Positions 9,565 through 18,421 of a DNA stretch of 64,000 nucleotides are shown piece after piece. Where the stretch lies: contig NZ_OESG01000014.1 of the NCBI RefSeq assembly GCF_900240945.1, positions 988,923-1,052,922 on the forward strand. Reading direction: 5' to 3'. The stretch is from Mycobacterium sp. 3519A (GTDB taxonomy: Bacteria > Actinomycetota > Actinomycetes > Mycobacteriales > Mycobacteriaceae). The position numbers and the translations under genes are program-made. Positions within the stretch are counted from its first letter, which is position 1, and the number at the start of each line of letters is the position of its first letter. The notes below the pieces were generated by a model. The model was not told the origin of the DNA and did no database searches. It was given only the letters and a program-made list of their open reading frames with translations.

Positions 9565-9732
9565 GTGAGTCAGGAGATTCCAGCGACACAGCCGCATTCG
9601 GATGTCAACGCGGTGAATCCGCGGCGTTGCGGTGCTTCCAGTAGCGCCCGTCATCACGTTGTCCCCACCCACCCAGAATTCCGTACTGAGGGCCTGCGCC
9701 CGGAACCGAGGTTCGTCTTTGGCCGCGACTGA
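9565..9732 (+). CDS. possible 55-residue coupled ORF, alternative N-terminus of the EspI-like gene
   Basis: GTG 9565 lies one base after the mycP stop, the spacing expected for coupled translation, and opens a 55-codon frame ending at TGA 9732. This frame differs from that of the EspI-like gene, which becomes open around 9632-9719. It could be a chance frame, a short leader peptide, or the true N-terminus of the next gene separated by a frameshift. I have no homology to decide. Confidence 0.25.
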   Translation: MSQEIPATQPHSDVNAVNPRRCGASSSARHHVVPTHPEFRTEGLRPEPRFVFGRD

Positions 9733-11437
9733 ATACCCCGATGAATGGAACGCCGACGAAACGCGTCCCCATTTCGAACCGCACGATGGCATCGAAACAT
9801 TCGGCCACACCGGTGAACACGAACCGCACTGGCCCGTGCCCCCGGGCGACGCGGACTTCGATGAAGTGGAAGAAAGAGCAGCAGAACTGCTGGCCCAGAT
9901 GGCTCATCGCCGCCCGGCATTGGGCAGCGCTTTCCCTGCAGTCGTCGAGCCGGACCCGCCGTTAGACAACGATGACGCCTACCCCAGCGAGATGATCCTT
10001 CCTGACCCGGAGTCGACCTCTCAGCTTCGATTCGAGCCTGACGAGGATGCAGCCACCGAACCGCAAGCGGCACATCTTGATAGCGCTGATGTATCGCCTG
10101 ACGTGCCTACCCAATCGCCCGTCGGTGGTGACCGTCACCCCGCTCGGCACATCACGCCACCGCCGTGGCAGACGTCCGTTCCGCCAGTCCGGGGCGATGA
10201 CCGATCCGACGATGGGGGGAGCTCACTGCTGTCCCGCCACGACGGGTCATCCGATCTGGACGGGCCGCCGCCGGCGCCATCACCTCCCCGGCAGCCACCA
10301 GGGGCTGTTCCGGACTGGCGACAGATGATGCCGGAACCCGCACCAGGATGGCCACCTCCTCCGCCCGGCTGGCCGTACGGGCCGCCGCCGCTCCCACCGC
10401 CGGGATGGCGACGCGTTCGCCCCGTGGACCGGCCGGTCTCTGTGGCGCCGCCGCTCGACCCCGCCTCATCGCGGAGCCTGGCGACGCCGCCGTCGCTGGA
10501 CGAGGTCGAGATCATCAAACATGCGCGCCAGGCGCCGACGTCGGGGTGGCAACGAATGGTGTATCTGCTTTCAGGTGGCCTGATCACCCCGCGGCCGTCG
10601 CGCAGGGAGCGCGAACGCGAGGAACTTCTCGAACGGATCCGGCGGCCATTTGTCGGCGACTTCCGTATTGCAGTGATGTCCATCAAGGGCGGCGTCGGCA
10701 AGACCACCACCACACTGGGCTTGGGTTCGGCGTTGGCCACGGTGCGCACCGACCGCGTGATCGCCGTTGACGCCAACCCTGATTGTGGGACGCTTGCCGA
10801 CCGCGTCCTGGACGCCTCGACGTCATCCACCGTGCGAGACCTGCTGCGCGATCACAGCATCCGGCGATACGCCGACGTGCGCAGCCACACCCGGATGGCG
10901 ACAAGTCGCCTAGAAGTACTTGCCAGCGAGCAGGATCCTGCTGTGGCAGAAGTGTTTGGAGAGGCTGATTACCGCCGGACCATGGAAATTCTGGGTGACT
11001 ACTACAATCTGATCCTCACTGACTGTGGCACCGGCATCATGCATTCGGCGATGGTTGGAGTGCTCGATCTGGCTGACACCATCGTGTTGGTCAGTTCACC
11101 CGCGATCGATGCCACACGAAGTGCCGCAGCAGCTTTGGATTGGCTGGTAGAACATGGTCGCGCGGACCTGGTCCGCGAGGCACAAGTAGTACTCAGCGCG
11201 TCACGGCCGGGCTCGGCATCGCTGCGTGTGGACAAGGTGTGTGAATACTTCGAAGCACGTTGTGGTTCGGTACACGTGATCCCCTTTGAACCGCATCTGG
11301 CCGAGGGTGCCGACTTCGACTTCGGACTCCTCAGAGCGGAGACTGCGCAGGCCTATCTCGAACTGGCGGGTGCGGTGTCGGATAAGTTCGCGTCCTCGCG
11401 TCCTTTGTCTCGAACCCGTCGACGTCCCGGGCCGTGA
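9632..11437 (+). CDS. EspI-like ParA/MinD-type ATPase with proline-rich N-terminus (copy 1)
   Basis: At most 601 residues. The first 270 or so are acidic then proline-rich (runs such as PPPPGWPYGPPPLPPPGW) and are probably disordered. The C-terminal 260 form a SIMIBI-type ATPase with deviant Walker A KGGVGKTT near residue 352 and LTDCGTG as switch or Walker B. This layout matches EspI (Rv3876) and its ESX-2 counterpart Rv3888c, cytosolic proteins linked to ATP-sensing control of secretion. The start is uncertain: GTG 9632 gives the longest frame, while TTG 9719 would give MAATEYPDE, reminiscent of the EspI start MAADYDK. A paralogue lies at 17341. It is followed after 28 bases by the second eccD, as espI precedes eccD1 in ESX-1. 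Confidence 0.85.
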   Translation: MLPVAPVITLSPPTQNSVLRACARNRGSSLAATEYPDEWNADETRPHFEPHDGIETFGHTGEHEPHWPVPPGDADFDEVEERAAELLAQMAHRRPALGSAFPAVVEPDPPLDNDDAYPSEMILPDPESTSQLRFEPDEDAATEPQAAHLDSADVSPDVPTQSPVGGDRHPARHITPPPWQTSVPPVRGDDRSDDGGSSLLSRHDGSSDLDGPPPAPSPPRQPPGAVPDWRQMMPEPAPGWPPPPPGWPYGPPPLPPPGWRRVRPVDRPVSVAPPLDPASSRSLATPPSLDEVEIIKHARQAPTSGWQRMVYLLSGGLITPRPSRREREREELLERIRRPFVGDFRIAVMSIKGGVGKTTTTLGLGSALATVRTDRVIAVDANPDCGTLADRVLDASTSSTVRDLLRDHSIRRYADVRSHTRMATSRLEVLASEQDPAVAEVFGEADYRRTMEILGDYYNLILTDCGTGIMHSAMVGVLDLADTIVLVSSPAIDATRSAAAALDWLVEHGRADLVREAQVVLSASRPGSASLRVDKVCEYFEARCGSVHVIPFEPHLAEGADFDFGLLRAETAQAYLELAGAVSDKFASSRPLSRTRRRPGP

Positions 11438-11465
11438 GGACTTGGTAAGGAAAGGCAGGTGACTG

Positions 11466-12956
11466 GTGAGCTTGCCGCACCCGTCTTCTGAGCCAGATGC
11501 CGGCGGCGAGGAGGAGTTCAGTCGGATCACCGTACTGGTGGGCCGTCAGCTCATCGACGTCGGTGTCGACGCTGGACTCGGTGTTTCTGTGGTGGCGAAC
11601 GACGTCATCGAACTCGCTGAGCTGCAGCCGTCTGTCCCAACGGATCCGATGATCGAGTATGGGAGTGGCGACGACAAGTGGACGCTCGCCCGACTGACCG
11701 GAGCCATGATCGATCCCGACCAGTCGCTGGCAGAGGCCGACGTGCGCGACGGCGAGATCTTGATGATCCAGCCGACGGACGCACCCGAATCGTCGATCCT
11801 GGTCGACAGCATCGCAGACAACGCCGAAATGCGAGATGCCGGCCGTTCACTAGCCCGGGGCGCTCACGCGACAACGGCATGGTTGTTGTTCGGCGGTCTG
11901 GTCTCGCTGTTGCCGACGCTGACTTTGTCAGCAGCTAGCAGACCATCATCGATCGTCACATTCCCGGTGGCTGTCGTCTTAGCATTCGTGGTGGGGATCG
12001 CTTGTGTAGCAAGCGGATGGATTTTGGCCTACCGACCGAAGCGCCGACGCCTATCCGCGGGGCTGTGCGGCCTGGGACTGCCGCTGATCCTTGCCGCCGG
12101 ATTCCTGGCGCTACCGGGCAGTGGACAACTAGCCGCCTTGTCCATGGCCCTGGCGATCGTCGGAGCGGTTGCTGTGCTGCAGCTTCTGATCACCGACTTG
12201 GCCCGAGCGGCCCACACTGCCATCATCTGTCTTGCTGCCGTGGGCGCACCCGCCATGGCAGCACAGATGGCGTGGGGTGGTGATCCTGCTGTGGCCGGGT
12301 CCATTATCGCCGCCGGTGGCGTGCTGACCGTCTACCTCGCACCAAGAGTGACGATCCTGCTGTCAAGACTTCCGATACCCCGGGTTCCTACCGCTGGTGA
12401 GCCGCTCGACGAGATCGAAACCGAAGGTGGCACCAACGTGGAGGGCGTCAATGCGTTGGGGAAGCAGGTGATTCCCACTGAGGAGGGAATGGCACAACGT
12501 GTCGGTCGAGCTACGGAGCATTTGACCGGAATTGTGGCGGCCACCACCATTCTGGTTATCGCGGGTTGTTTCCTCACGCTTGATCCCCATGGTGGGCTCT
12601 CTTGGCAGAAAGAGGTTTTCGTCGCAGCCGCCGCTACCGCTCTGTGCCTACGCGGCCGCAGCCATCACAATGTCGTCCAGTCGGCTTTGTTGATCGCCGG
12701 AGGTCTTGCGATCGCGTTGATATCCATCATCAGAATGGCAAGTTCCGAGCAGCGGTGGCAGGTTGCCTGCGGAATCGCTCTCGTGGTCTTGGCATCGATA
12801 GTTGCGGTCTGCGGGCTGGTCGCGCCACGTCTGGACTTCTCCCCGGTGATGCGCCGGTGGGTCGAGATCGGTGAATATCTGTCGATCGGTCTACTGTTTC
12901 CACTGCTGTGTTCGGTCACGAACCTGTACGGCGTGTTTCGCGGGCTACGGCTTTGA
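11466..12956 (+). CDS. eccD: EccD-2, second ESX EccD paralogue
   Basis: A 496-residue EccD. Residues about 18-103 are the ubiquitin-like domain (FSRITVLVGRQLIDVGV at its start, DGEILMIQ at its end), followed by eleven predicted transmembrane segments up to NLYGVFRGL at the C-terminus. GTG 11466 follows an AAAGGCAGG-type ribosome binding site. It shares layout with EccD-1 (6760) but little plain sequence identity by eye, so the two are old paralogues rather than a recent copy. It follows EspI as eccD1 does in ESX-1 and converges on eccB with a gap of only two bases. A hetero-EccD complex or two alternative complexes are both possible. Confidence 0.92.
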   Translation: MSLPHPSSEPDAGGEEEFSRITVLVGRQLIDVGVDAGLGVSVVANDVIELAELQPSVPTDPMIEYGSGDDKWTLARLTGAMIDPDQSLAEADVRDGEILMIQPTDAPESSILVDSIADNAEMRDAGRSLARGAHATTAWLLFGGLVSLLPTLTLSAASRPSSIVTFPVAVVLAFVVGIACVASGWILAYRPKRRRLSAGLCGLGLPLILAAGFLALPGSGQLAALSMALAIVGAVAVLQLLITDLARAAHTAIICLAAVGAPAMAAQMAWGGDPAVAGSIIAAGGVLTVYLAPRVTILLSRLPIPRVPTAGEPLDEIETEGGTNVEGVNALGKQVIPTEEGMAQRVGRATEHLTGIVAATTILVIAGCFLTLDPHGGLSWQKEVFVAAAATALCLRGRSHHNVVQSALLIAGGLAIALISIIRMASSEQRWQVACGIALVVLASIVAVCGLVAPRLDFSPVMRRWVEIGEYLSIGLLFPLLCSVTNLYGVFRGLRL

Positions 12957-12958
12957 CA

Positions 12959-14446
12959 TCAGCTCTTCGGCACCGTGACACTTGCGCTGACGCGGTCGGC
13001 GACCATCCCGTCGTGGGCGAGTAGCGCTGCGCGCTGGGATAGTTCGGGACCCGGCGGAAGCAACGACAGTATCGCCCATGGAGCAGGCTGAGGGGTGTCT
13101 TGTGTCCCACCGGTTACCGGGACGCCGACCAGACCGAGTGCGGCCGCTGCCGAAGCATCAGCCACGTGATAGCGCACTCCGAGGTCGCTGACATAGAACA
13201 GCGCGCCTGCCGCTTGGCTATCGCGCGCAGAACCGATCTCCTGAACATATTCGCCAGTGCCGGGACGCACATAGACGCTGTCGAGCCCCGGGCCGTCGCC
13301 GTCAGCGGTCGCCAGCGCGACCGGCCGCGCGGCGGCGCTCAGGGGAAGGTGACTGCCCACCAGAAGCCGGGTGTCAGCTGTGGTGGCGGCCGACCCACGC
13401 TGCCACGACATACACACCACCGGACTGGAGCTAGCCGGAATGAAAACCGGTGCAACGGAGGGATAGTGATCGATTGGCAAGTTGTGGACCACGGGCGCCC
13501 GGCTGATCAGCGCGGCTGCCAACGGCTGGGCTGCCGTTGGCAATTGCGGATTTCCGTAACGGATGATGTCGGCGGCGGGAGCTGAAATCGGCTGCAGCCC
13601 CTCACGCGTCGCTACGTAGAGTTGGCTGCCGCGAGAATCGGCACTCTGCAGGATGGCGCCCACCTGATATCCCGGCGGCAGATAGGCGGTTTGTTCACCC
13701 GCGCCATTGATTGTGATCGGTGAAATCGGATCGACCAGTGGAAATGACTCCAAAAGGCCCCGGGACACTTCGCGCGCGTCGTCGGGTCCTAATCGCAAGG
13801 CGGCGCGGATGATCGGGTTCGCCGGATCGATCGACGCTCGCACCCCTTGGTAAATCAGGTAGGTTGCGCCGTCTGTGACCGCGAGGATCGATTGCTCTGC
13901 CGATGCGGCATGGATCGCCCCGTCCAGATCGGGATCGTTGGCCAACACGGACGTCGTGACCGTTGGGATGCCGTCCGGAGCTTGCGTGGAGTCGCAAACC
14001 GTCCACGACGACATCGTCATGTCGTCCCCGCCGGCGATGCTCGTTGGAGCCCCGATGATTCCGACGGCCGGTCCGAGCGGAACCGAGTTGATGAACTTGT
14101 CGTCAACCTGGATCGGGGGGTCGTTCCGTCCGGCGATGAGCCGCGCCGATGCGAGATTGAGGGCAGGGTGCAACCGATCGCCGATGCGCACGAGCAGTTG
14201 ACCATTGCCCTTACCAATCATGATCGAAGAGTTGCCGAAGTTGGGAGCCGGCTTCATGAAAGCCAACACAGCCCCAGTCCCACAGAGGAGGACAGCGATG
14301 ACGATGCCCACCGACATCGCGCGCATCTGACCGCGCATGGGATCGTGGATCATGCGTGAATCAGCGCGGATCAGCGCGTGTTCGAGGCGCCTGATCAGAA
14401 ACCGATACCCGTTGACTTGTGCGCGGGTGGTGACTTGAGCTGGCAT
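12959..14446 (-). CDS. eccB: EccB, ESX periplasmic/membrane ATPase-fold component
   Basis: A 495-residue protein read on the minus strand from ATG 14446, preceded by a TAGGGGT ribosome binding site; a further in-frame start at 14467 would add seven residues lacking family support. The N-terminus (AQVNGYRFLIRRLEHALIRADSRM) is the canonical EccB cytosolic motif, followed by DP-M-R and one transmembrane helix at about residues 44-65, then a large periplasmic domain. The paired cysteines expected in the periplasmic core are present (VCDSTQ and VVCMSWQ). EccB links the inner-membrane complex to the periplasm and MycP. In most ESX loci eccB is directly upstream of eccC on the same strand; here it is inverted and 6 kb away. 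Confidence 0.95.
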   Translation of the reverse strand: MPAQVTTRAQVNGYRFLIRRLEHALIRADSRMIHDPMRGQMRAMSVGIVIAVLLCGTGAVLAFMKPAPNFGNSSIMIGKGNGQLLVRIGDRLHPALNLASARLIAGRNDPPIQVDDKFINSVPLGPAVGIIGAPTSIAGGDDMTMSSWTVCDSTQAPDGIPTVTTSVLANDPDLDGAIHAASAEQSILAVTDGATYLIYQGVRASIDPANPIIRAALRLGPDDAREVSRGLLESFPLVDPISPITINGAGEQTAYLPPGYQVGAILQSADSRGSQLYVATREGLQPISAPAADIIRYGNPQLPTAAQPLAAALISRAPVVHNLPIDHYPSVAPVFIPASSSPVVCMSWQRGSAATTADTRLLVGSHLPLSAAARPVALATADGDGPGLDSVYVRPGTGEYVQEIGSARDSQAAGALFYVSDLGVRYHVADASAAAALGLVGVPVTGGTQDTPQPAPWAILSLLPPGPELSQRAALLAHDGMVADRVSASVTVPKS

Positions 14447-14632
14447 ACCGACCCCTAATAGCGTCAATGGATTTCCGGCGCAAACCGAATTCTACGGACC
14501 GGACGGGTACTGGCGCCGACGGCCATCAGCGTGGCTTAAGCCACGGTGTCGAAATATTGATGGCGCACCGAAGGTGCCGCGCGATAACGTCATCGTCGGG
14601 AGGGACCAGGCGATCGGCAATACGAGTGACCG

Positions 14633-15022
14633 TTAGACGTCCGGAGGAGTCGGTCTGGCGTCGTGAGACATCTGAGGATGGAACAAGGTCCCGTCGTGCC
14701 GAGCCAAAGCTGATTGTTGGAGTGCGGATAACTCTTGGGTGAACCGGTCGAGCAAGTGTTGATGACGCTCGGTCGCCAACTTCGCGGCCGCGTAGGCAGT
14801 TTGGACAATTTGCGTCGCCAGGAGGTCTGCCCCGTTGCTGCAGGCCGCGGGACCGAGCCAGAGTCCCGTCATGGCGGCATAGCCGTCGACTTCGACGCTG
14901 ACGGTCCGGTCTCGATTGGTGACCCGAACCCTGATCGATTGACACTGATCGTGCATAGCGTGAATGAGATCGCGCTGCTTGTAGACCCGAGCAACGACCG
15001 AATGCGCGAGGCCATCAGTCAT
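14633..15022 (-). CDS. EspL-like YbaB/EbfC-fold protein
   Basis: A 129-residue protein whose core (residues about 28-90) matches the YbaB/EspL pattern: a beta hairpin (SIRVRVTNRDRTVSVEVDGY) followed by a long helix (ADLLATQIVQTAYAAAKLA). EspL (Rv3880c) of ESX-1 has the same VEVTINGHQWLTGL then long-helix plan. EspL-type proteins stabilise ESX substrates and the EspE/F group in the cytosol, and YbaB homologues bind DNA. Its start overlaps the stop of the upstream YbaB-like gene by 4 bases, so the two products are likely made together and may form a heterodimer. About 190 bases separate it from eccB downstream, which is probably in the same transcript. Confidence 0.75.
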   Translation of the reverse strand: MTDGLAHSVVARVYKQRDLIHAMHDQCQSIRVRVTNRDRTVSVEVDGYAAMTGLWLGPAACSNGADLLATQIVQTAYAAAKLATERHQHLLDRFTQELSALQQSALARHDGTLFHPQMSHDARPTPPDV

Positions 15023-15345
15023 CGCGCTGCGTTCCAGTCAGGCGCAAGGTATCCGGGCTCTCCCTCGTCGTTGAAGTATTCGGACTCGGCAACATCGAGT
15101 TGGGCCTCGGTACACAAATGCAACACGCGAATGACGGACTCGCTCAAACCCCGCGACAAGAGTTCACGCCGAAGATCGACTTGTGCTCGCTTGGCCGACA
15201 GCTGGCACAATGTCAGGATTTCATGGGCGAGTTGCTCGGGGGCTGCTCTCAGCTCTCGGCGTTCGAGCTTCACCGCCGTCGGCAGACCCCGATCGGTGGT
15301 GTGCACGACGATGCCACCACTTTTTGACCGCATCGATTGCGTCAT
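15019..15345 (-). CDS. YbaB-like ESX-associated small protein, partner of the EspL-like protein
   Basis: A 108-residue protein from ATG 15345, preceded by AAGGTGAGGA as ribosome binding site. The longer open frame reaching 15825 runs over eccA on the other strand and has no support. It has the short beta segment GGIVVHTTDRGLPTAVKLERRELR followed by a helix (APEQLAHEILTLC), which resembles the YbaB-type fold, and an acidic C-terminal tail (AESEYFNDEGEPG). Its last codons overlap the EspL-like gene (ATGA). It is head to head with eccA across about 160 AT-richer bases. I recognise it only as an ESX-linked small protein, with function inferred from the EspL-like partner. Confidence 0.7.
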   Translation of the reverse strand: MTQSMRSKSGGIVVHTTDRGLPTAVKLERRELRAAPEQLAHEILTLCQLSAKRAQVDLRRELLSRGLSESVIRVLHLCTEAQLDVAESEYFNDEGEPGYLAPDWNAAR

Positions 15346-15503
15346 ACTGTCCTCACCTTTCAAGTACTCGAAATCAATTGTGCGCGTGCTTTGTACGATG
15401 ATATTCAATCGAACAGTCGATGAGTATCGCTCACGAGATGTCATGTTGATCGATGCAAACAGGATCGCGCATACAGCTTGATGAATTGGAGTTGAGCCAC
15501 CGA
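15346..15503. promoter_or_regulatory. divergent promoter region between the YbaB-like gene and eccA
   Basis: This is visibly more AT-rich than its surroundings. On the plus strand TTGTGC (15378-15383) and GATATT (15400-15405) are 16 bases apart, a weak match to a housekeeping promoter toward eccA. On the minus strand TATCAT, near 15399-15404, could be a -10 element toward the YbaB-like gene. Both are guesses from consensus only. Confidence 0.35.
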
Positions 15504-17318
15504 ATGAGTAGTGCTGGTATGAGTGCGCAGCGAGTCTTCGACGCCGGTGTCCTCTCACTGGGGATCTCCATTGACGGCATGCAGGTGGCGCGCGATGTCG
15601 CATACGCGGCCAAAGCATTCCAGCGCGCGACCGACTACGACCAGGACATGTGCGACGCCTGGATGGGCCGGGCGGCGACCGGTGAGTCAACTCCAGAAGT
15701 GATTCATCACCTTTACAGAACCCGCGCAGCGCTCGGCCGTGAGCAGCGACGCCTCGGCTTGCCGCCGCGGACTCTGGGCGGCCGGTTCGAAACTGGTCTG
15801 TACCTCGATTACAGTATGAGCTCATTGGCAGAGATCGAGCTGGCCTACGCGGCCAGTCTGATCCAGGGCATGGATTATCAAGAGGCCGAGCATCTACTCG
15901 CCGAGCTTGGGCAGAGGCGCGCGTTCGAAGCTGACGGCTATGCGAGCCTCGAGATATACGCCTACATTCGGGGCGTCTTGTACTTCACGACTCAGCGGTG
16001 GCCCGACGTGTTGACGGCGCTCGCCGAATCCGCCTCGTTCACAGATGCATACATCGCTGCGGGCGCCCATCTCATGGTGGGCTCGGCATGCGCGCAAATG
16101 GGCCTGTTCGGCGAGGGCATACGCCGCCTCGACCAAGCCATCCATGGACCGATTCCTGCCGCTCAACGCGCAGCCGAATTCTGCAAGGGCCTCACGTTAC
16201 GTGAGATGGGCGATGAGGTCGAGGCGCGGAAGATCTTCGAACGGATCTACAGCGAGGAGCCGGACTTCGAGGCAAATTACGCAGCTTTGCGCGATCCGAA
16301 CTTCCGCCTCGTCGTGACGACGAAGGAGGCCATCGAATCTCGGCGGGATAAATGGGATCCCAGCAGTGCACCGAAGGCGTCGGATCTCGCTGCCGAGGAC
16401 ATCACCGAGCGCAACAATGAACATCTGCGGGCTGCGCAGGAGCAACTGGACCGACAGGTCGGTTTGGGCGATGTGAAGATGCAGGTCGCCAAGCTGCGGT
16501 CGTCGGTGCGTCTGGCCAAGCTCCGCGAAGACAAAGGACTGGGAACTGCCTCGCGCAGCCTGCACCTCGCCTTCACCGGTCCGCCCGGCACAGGTAAGAC
16601 CACGATCGCGAGGGTGGTTGCACAAACCTACTGCGGTTTAGGGCTTTTGGAGAGGCTTACGGTCGTCGAGGCTAAGCGGCAGGACTTCGTCGGGCAACAT
16701 CTCGGGAGCACGGCGATAAAGACCGACGCTCTTATCGACAGCGCCATCGGCGGCGTCTTGTTCATCGATGAGGCCTACACGTTGATCCAGACCGGGCTCT
16801 CTGGCGGCGACGCTTTCGGTCGGGAAGCAGTGGACACCCTGCTGGCACGGATGGAGAACGACCGTGACCGCCTTGTCGTCATCATCGCCGGATACGACGC
16901 CGAAATCGACCGGTTCCTCGATTCGAACGAGGGCCTGGCATCACGATTCACCAAACGAATCCGTTTCCCGTCCTACAACGCCCAGGAACTCGGCGACATC
17001 GGCCAACTGATCGCGAAGTCGAGGGAATCGGAACTCACGTCGGCGGCCTACGACGAACTCGTCGCGGTCTGCGGCCAATTGTGTTCTGAAACCTCCGTCG
17101 ACCGCGCGGGCAATGTCCGACCGAACATCGATCTGGCAGGAAATGGCCGGTTCGTTCGCAATGTCATCGAGGCTGCAGAAGAAGAACGTGCATTCCGGCT
17201 CACCGAGGACTACAGCTCCGACCTCGGCAGCCTCGACGAGGACGTTCTCACCCGAATCGAAGTCGCCGATATCAAGGCGGCACTGCACAGCATCATGCAA
17301 ACCCTCAATCTCGTTTGA
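15504..17318 (+). CDS. eccA: EccA, CbxX/CfqX-type AAA+ ATPase of the ESX system
   Basis: About 604 residues from ATG 15504 (a GGAGTT site 12 bases upstream); ATG 15453 and ATG 15519 are alternative starts. The N-terminal half (about 1-290) is a TPR-like helical repeat region ending with the EccA-type DPNFRLVVTTKEAI segment. The C-terminal AAA+ domain has Walker A GPPGTGKTT near residue 360, Walker B GVLFIDEAYTL near 416, and sensor and Arg-finger regions (RMENDRDRLVVIIAGY, LASRFTKRI). EccA is cytosolic and is thought to release EspG from PE-PPE substrates or assist their export. An espG and PE-PPE pair are encoded 5 kb downstream. It is followed by the second EspI-like gene 22 bases later, probably in one operon. 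Confidence 0.95.
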   Translation: MSSAGMSAQRVFDAGVLSLGISIDGMQVARDVAYAAKAFQRATDYDQDMCDAWMGRAATGESTPEVIHHLYRTRAALGREQRRLGLPPRTLGGRFETGLYLDYSMSSLAEIELAYAASLIQGMDYQEAEHLLAELGQRRAFEADGYASLEIYAYIRGVLYFTTQRWPDVLTALAESASFTDAYIAAGAHLMVGSACAQMGLFGEGIRRLDQAIHGPIPAAQRAAEFCKGLTLREMGDEVEARKIFERIYSEEPDFEANYAALRDPNFRLVVTTKEAIESRRDKWDPSSAPKASDLAAEDITERNNEHLRAAQEQLDRQVGLGDVKMQVAKLRSSVRLAKLREDKGLGTASRSLHLAFTGPPGTGKTTIARVVAQTYCGLGLLERLTVVEAKRQDFVGQHLGSTAIKTDALIDSAIGGVLFIDEAYTLIQTGLSGGDAFGREAVDTLLARMENDRDRLVVIIAGYDAEIDRFLDSNEGLASRFTKRIRFPSYNAQELGDIGQLIAKSRESELTSAAYDELVAVCGQLCSETSVDRAGNVRPNIDLAGNGRFVRNVIEAAEEERAFRLTEDYSSDLGSLDEDVLTRIEVADIKAALHSIMQTLNLV

Positions 17319-17340
17319 CATCCGCGTAAAGGAACAGAGC

Positions 17341-18411
17341 GTGTCCAAGCACAGCGACACCGGCCACGACGGTCACCCGGACAGGGGTCCGGCCGAGATC
17401 GACCACGATACGCCGCCCCCGCCATCTGGTGTCCCCATTGCACCGGCCCTCACCGACTTCACCGGCGAACAACCTAGCCACTACTTGCAGTACGGTCGCC
17501 GCACACCAGCGGCAGCTGAACTCGGCCTTGTTCGATCGACAACAGCAGCTCCGCGCCGCGGCTGGCGAAAAGCGTTGCATCGTTTGACGGCTGGCACGCT
17601 GAATGTCGGTGAATCGACGGCGCAGGCCGCCGAGCAGGTGCTGATCGAGCGGATCAACCGACCAGTGCGCGGTTCTTTCAGCATCGCTGTGCTCTCCTTG
17701 AAGGGCGGCGTCGGGAAGACCACGACAACAGTAGGTCTCGGCACCGCATTCTCGTCCCTGCGCGGTGATCGAGTGATCGCCATCGATGCCAACCCGGACT
17801 TCGGGACTCTCGCTCAACGCGGTCCCAATCAGACTCGCTCGACCGTCCGGGACTTACTGGCCGACGGACATCTCGTCCGCTACTCCGACGTTCGGCGGCA
17901 TACCTCGCAGGGTGCCAGCCGGTTGGAATTTGTTGCTTCAGAGCGCGATCCAGCGGTTTCGGAGGCCTTCTCCGAAGAGGACTATCGAGCTGTCCACAAA
18001 ATTCTCGATCGGTTCTACAACATCATTCTCATCGATTGTGGAACGGGGCTGACGCACTCGGCGATGCGCGGTGTGCTGGATACGGCAGACGCTTTGGTCA
18101 TCGTGGCCTCGCCGGCGATCGACGCGGCGCGAAGTGCCCTTGCGACACTGGACTGGCTGGAGCACCACGGCTACGCCGACCTAGTTCCTAAGGCGACGGT
18201 CGTCCTGAGTTCGGGGCGAACGGGCGGTGTCCCAATCGATCTCGACCAGATGAGCGGCCACTTCACGGCGCGAGTGGGCGGCGTGTTCGTCATTCCCTAC
18301 GACGAGCATCTCGCGGAGGGGGGCGAAATCACCGCTTCGCTGATGAACCGAAAGACGCGCTGGCAGTTCATGGAGGTCGCGGCAGCGGTGGCGGACGCTT
18401 TCGCTGACTAG
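17341..18411 (+). CDS. EspI-like ParA/MinD-type ATPase (copy 2, short N-terminus)
   Basis: A 356-residue protein from GTG 17341 with AAAGGAAC upstream; the frame is open further back into eccA but that part is a shadow. Only about 110 residues precede the ATPase domain, with a short proline run (PPPPSGVP), against about 340 in copy 1. Walker A is KGGVGKTTTT near residue 121 and IIDCGTG corresponds to the later acidic motif. The ATPase parts of the two copies are visibly alike throughout (GDRVIAIDANPDFGTLA, STVRDLL, SPAIDAARSA). It lies directly after eccA and converges on the next minus-strand gene with 10 bases between stops. It probably regulates secretion or localises the complex, like EspI, but this is inferred. 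Confidence 0.85.
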   Translation: MSKHSDTGHDGHPDRGPAEIDHDTPPPPSGVPIAPALTDFTGEQPSHYLQYGRRTPAAAELGLVRSTTAAPRRGWRKALHRLTAGTLNVGESTAQAAEQVLIERINRPVRGSFSIAVLSLKGGVGKTTTTVGLGTAFSSLRGDRVIAIDANPDFGTLAQRGPNQTRSTVRDLLADGHLVRYSDVRRHTSQGASRLEFVASERDPAVSEAFSEEDYRAVHKILDRFYNIILIDCGTGLTHSAMRGVLDTADALVIVASPAIDAARSALATLDWLEHHGYADLVPKATVVLSSGRTGGVPIDLDQMSGHFTARVGGVFVIPYDEHLAEGGEITASLMNRKTRWQFMEVAAAVADAFAD

Positions 18412-18421
18412 CCGTCCGCGG

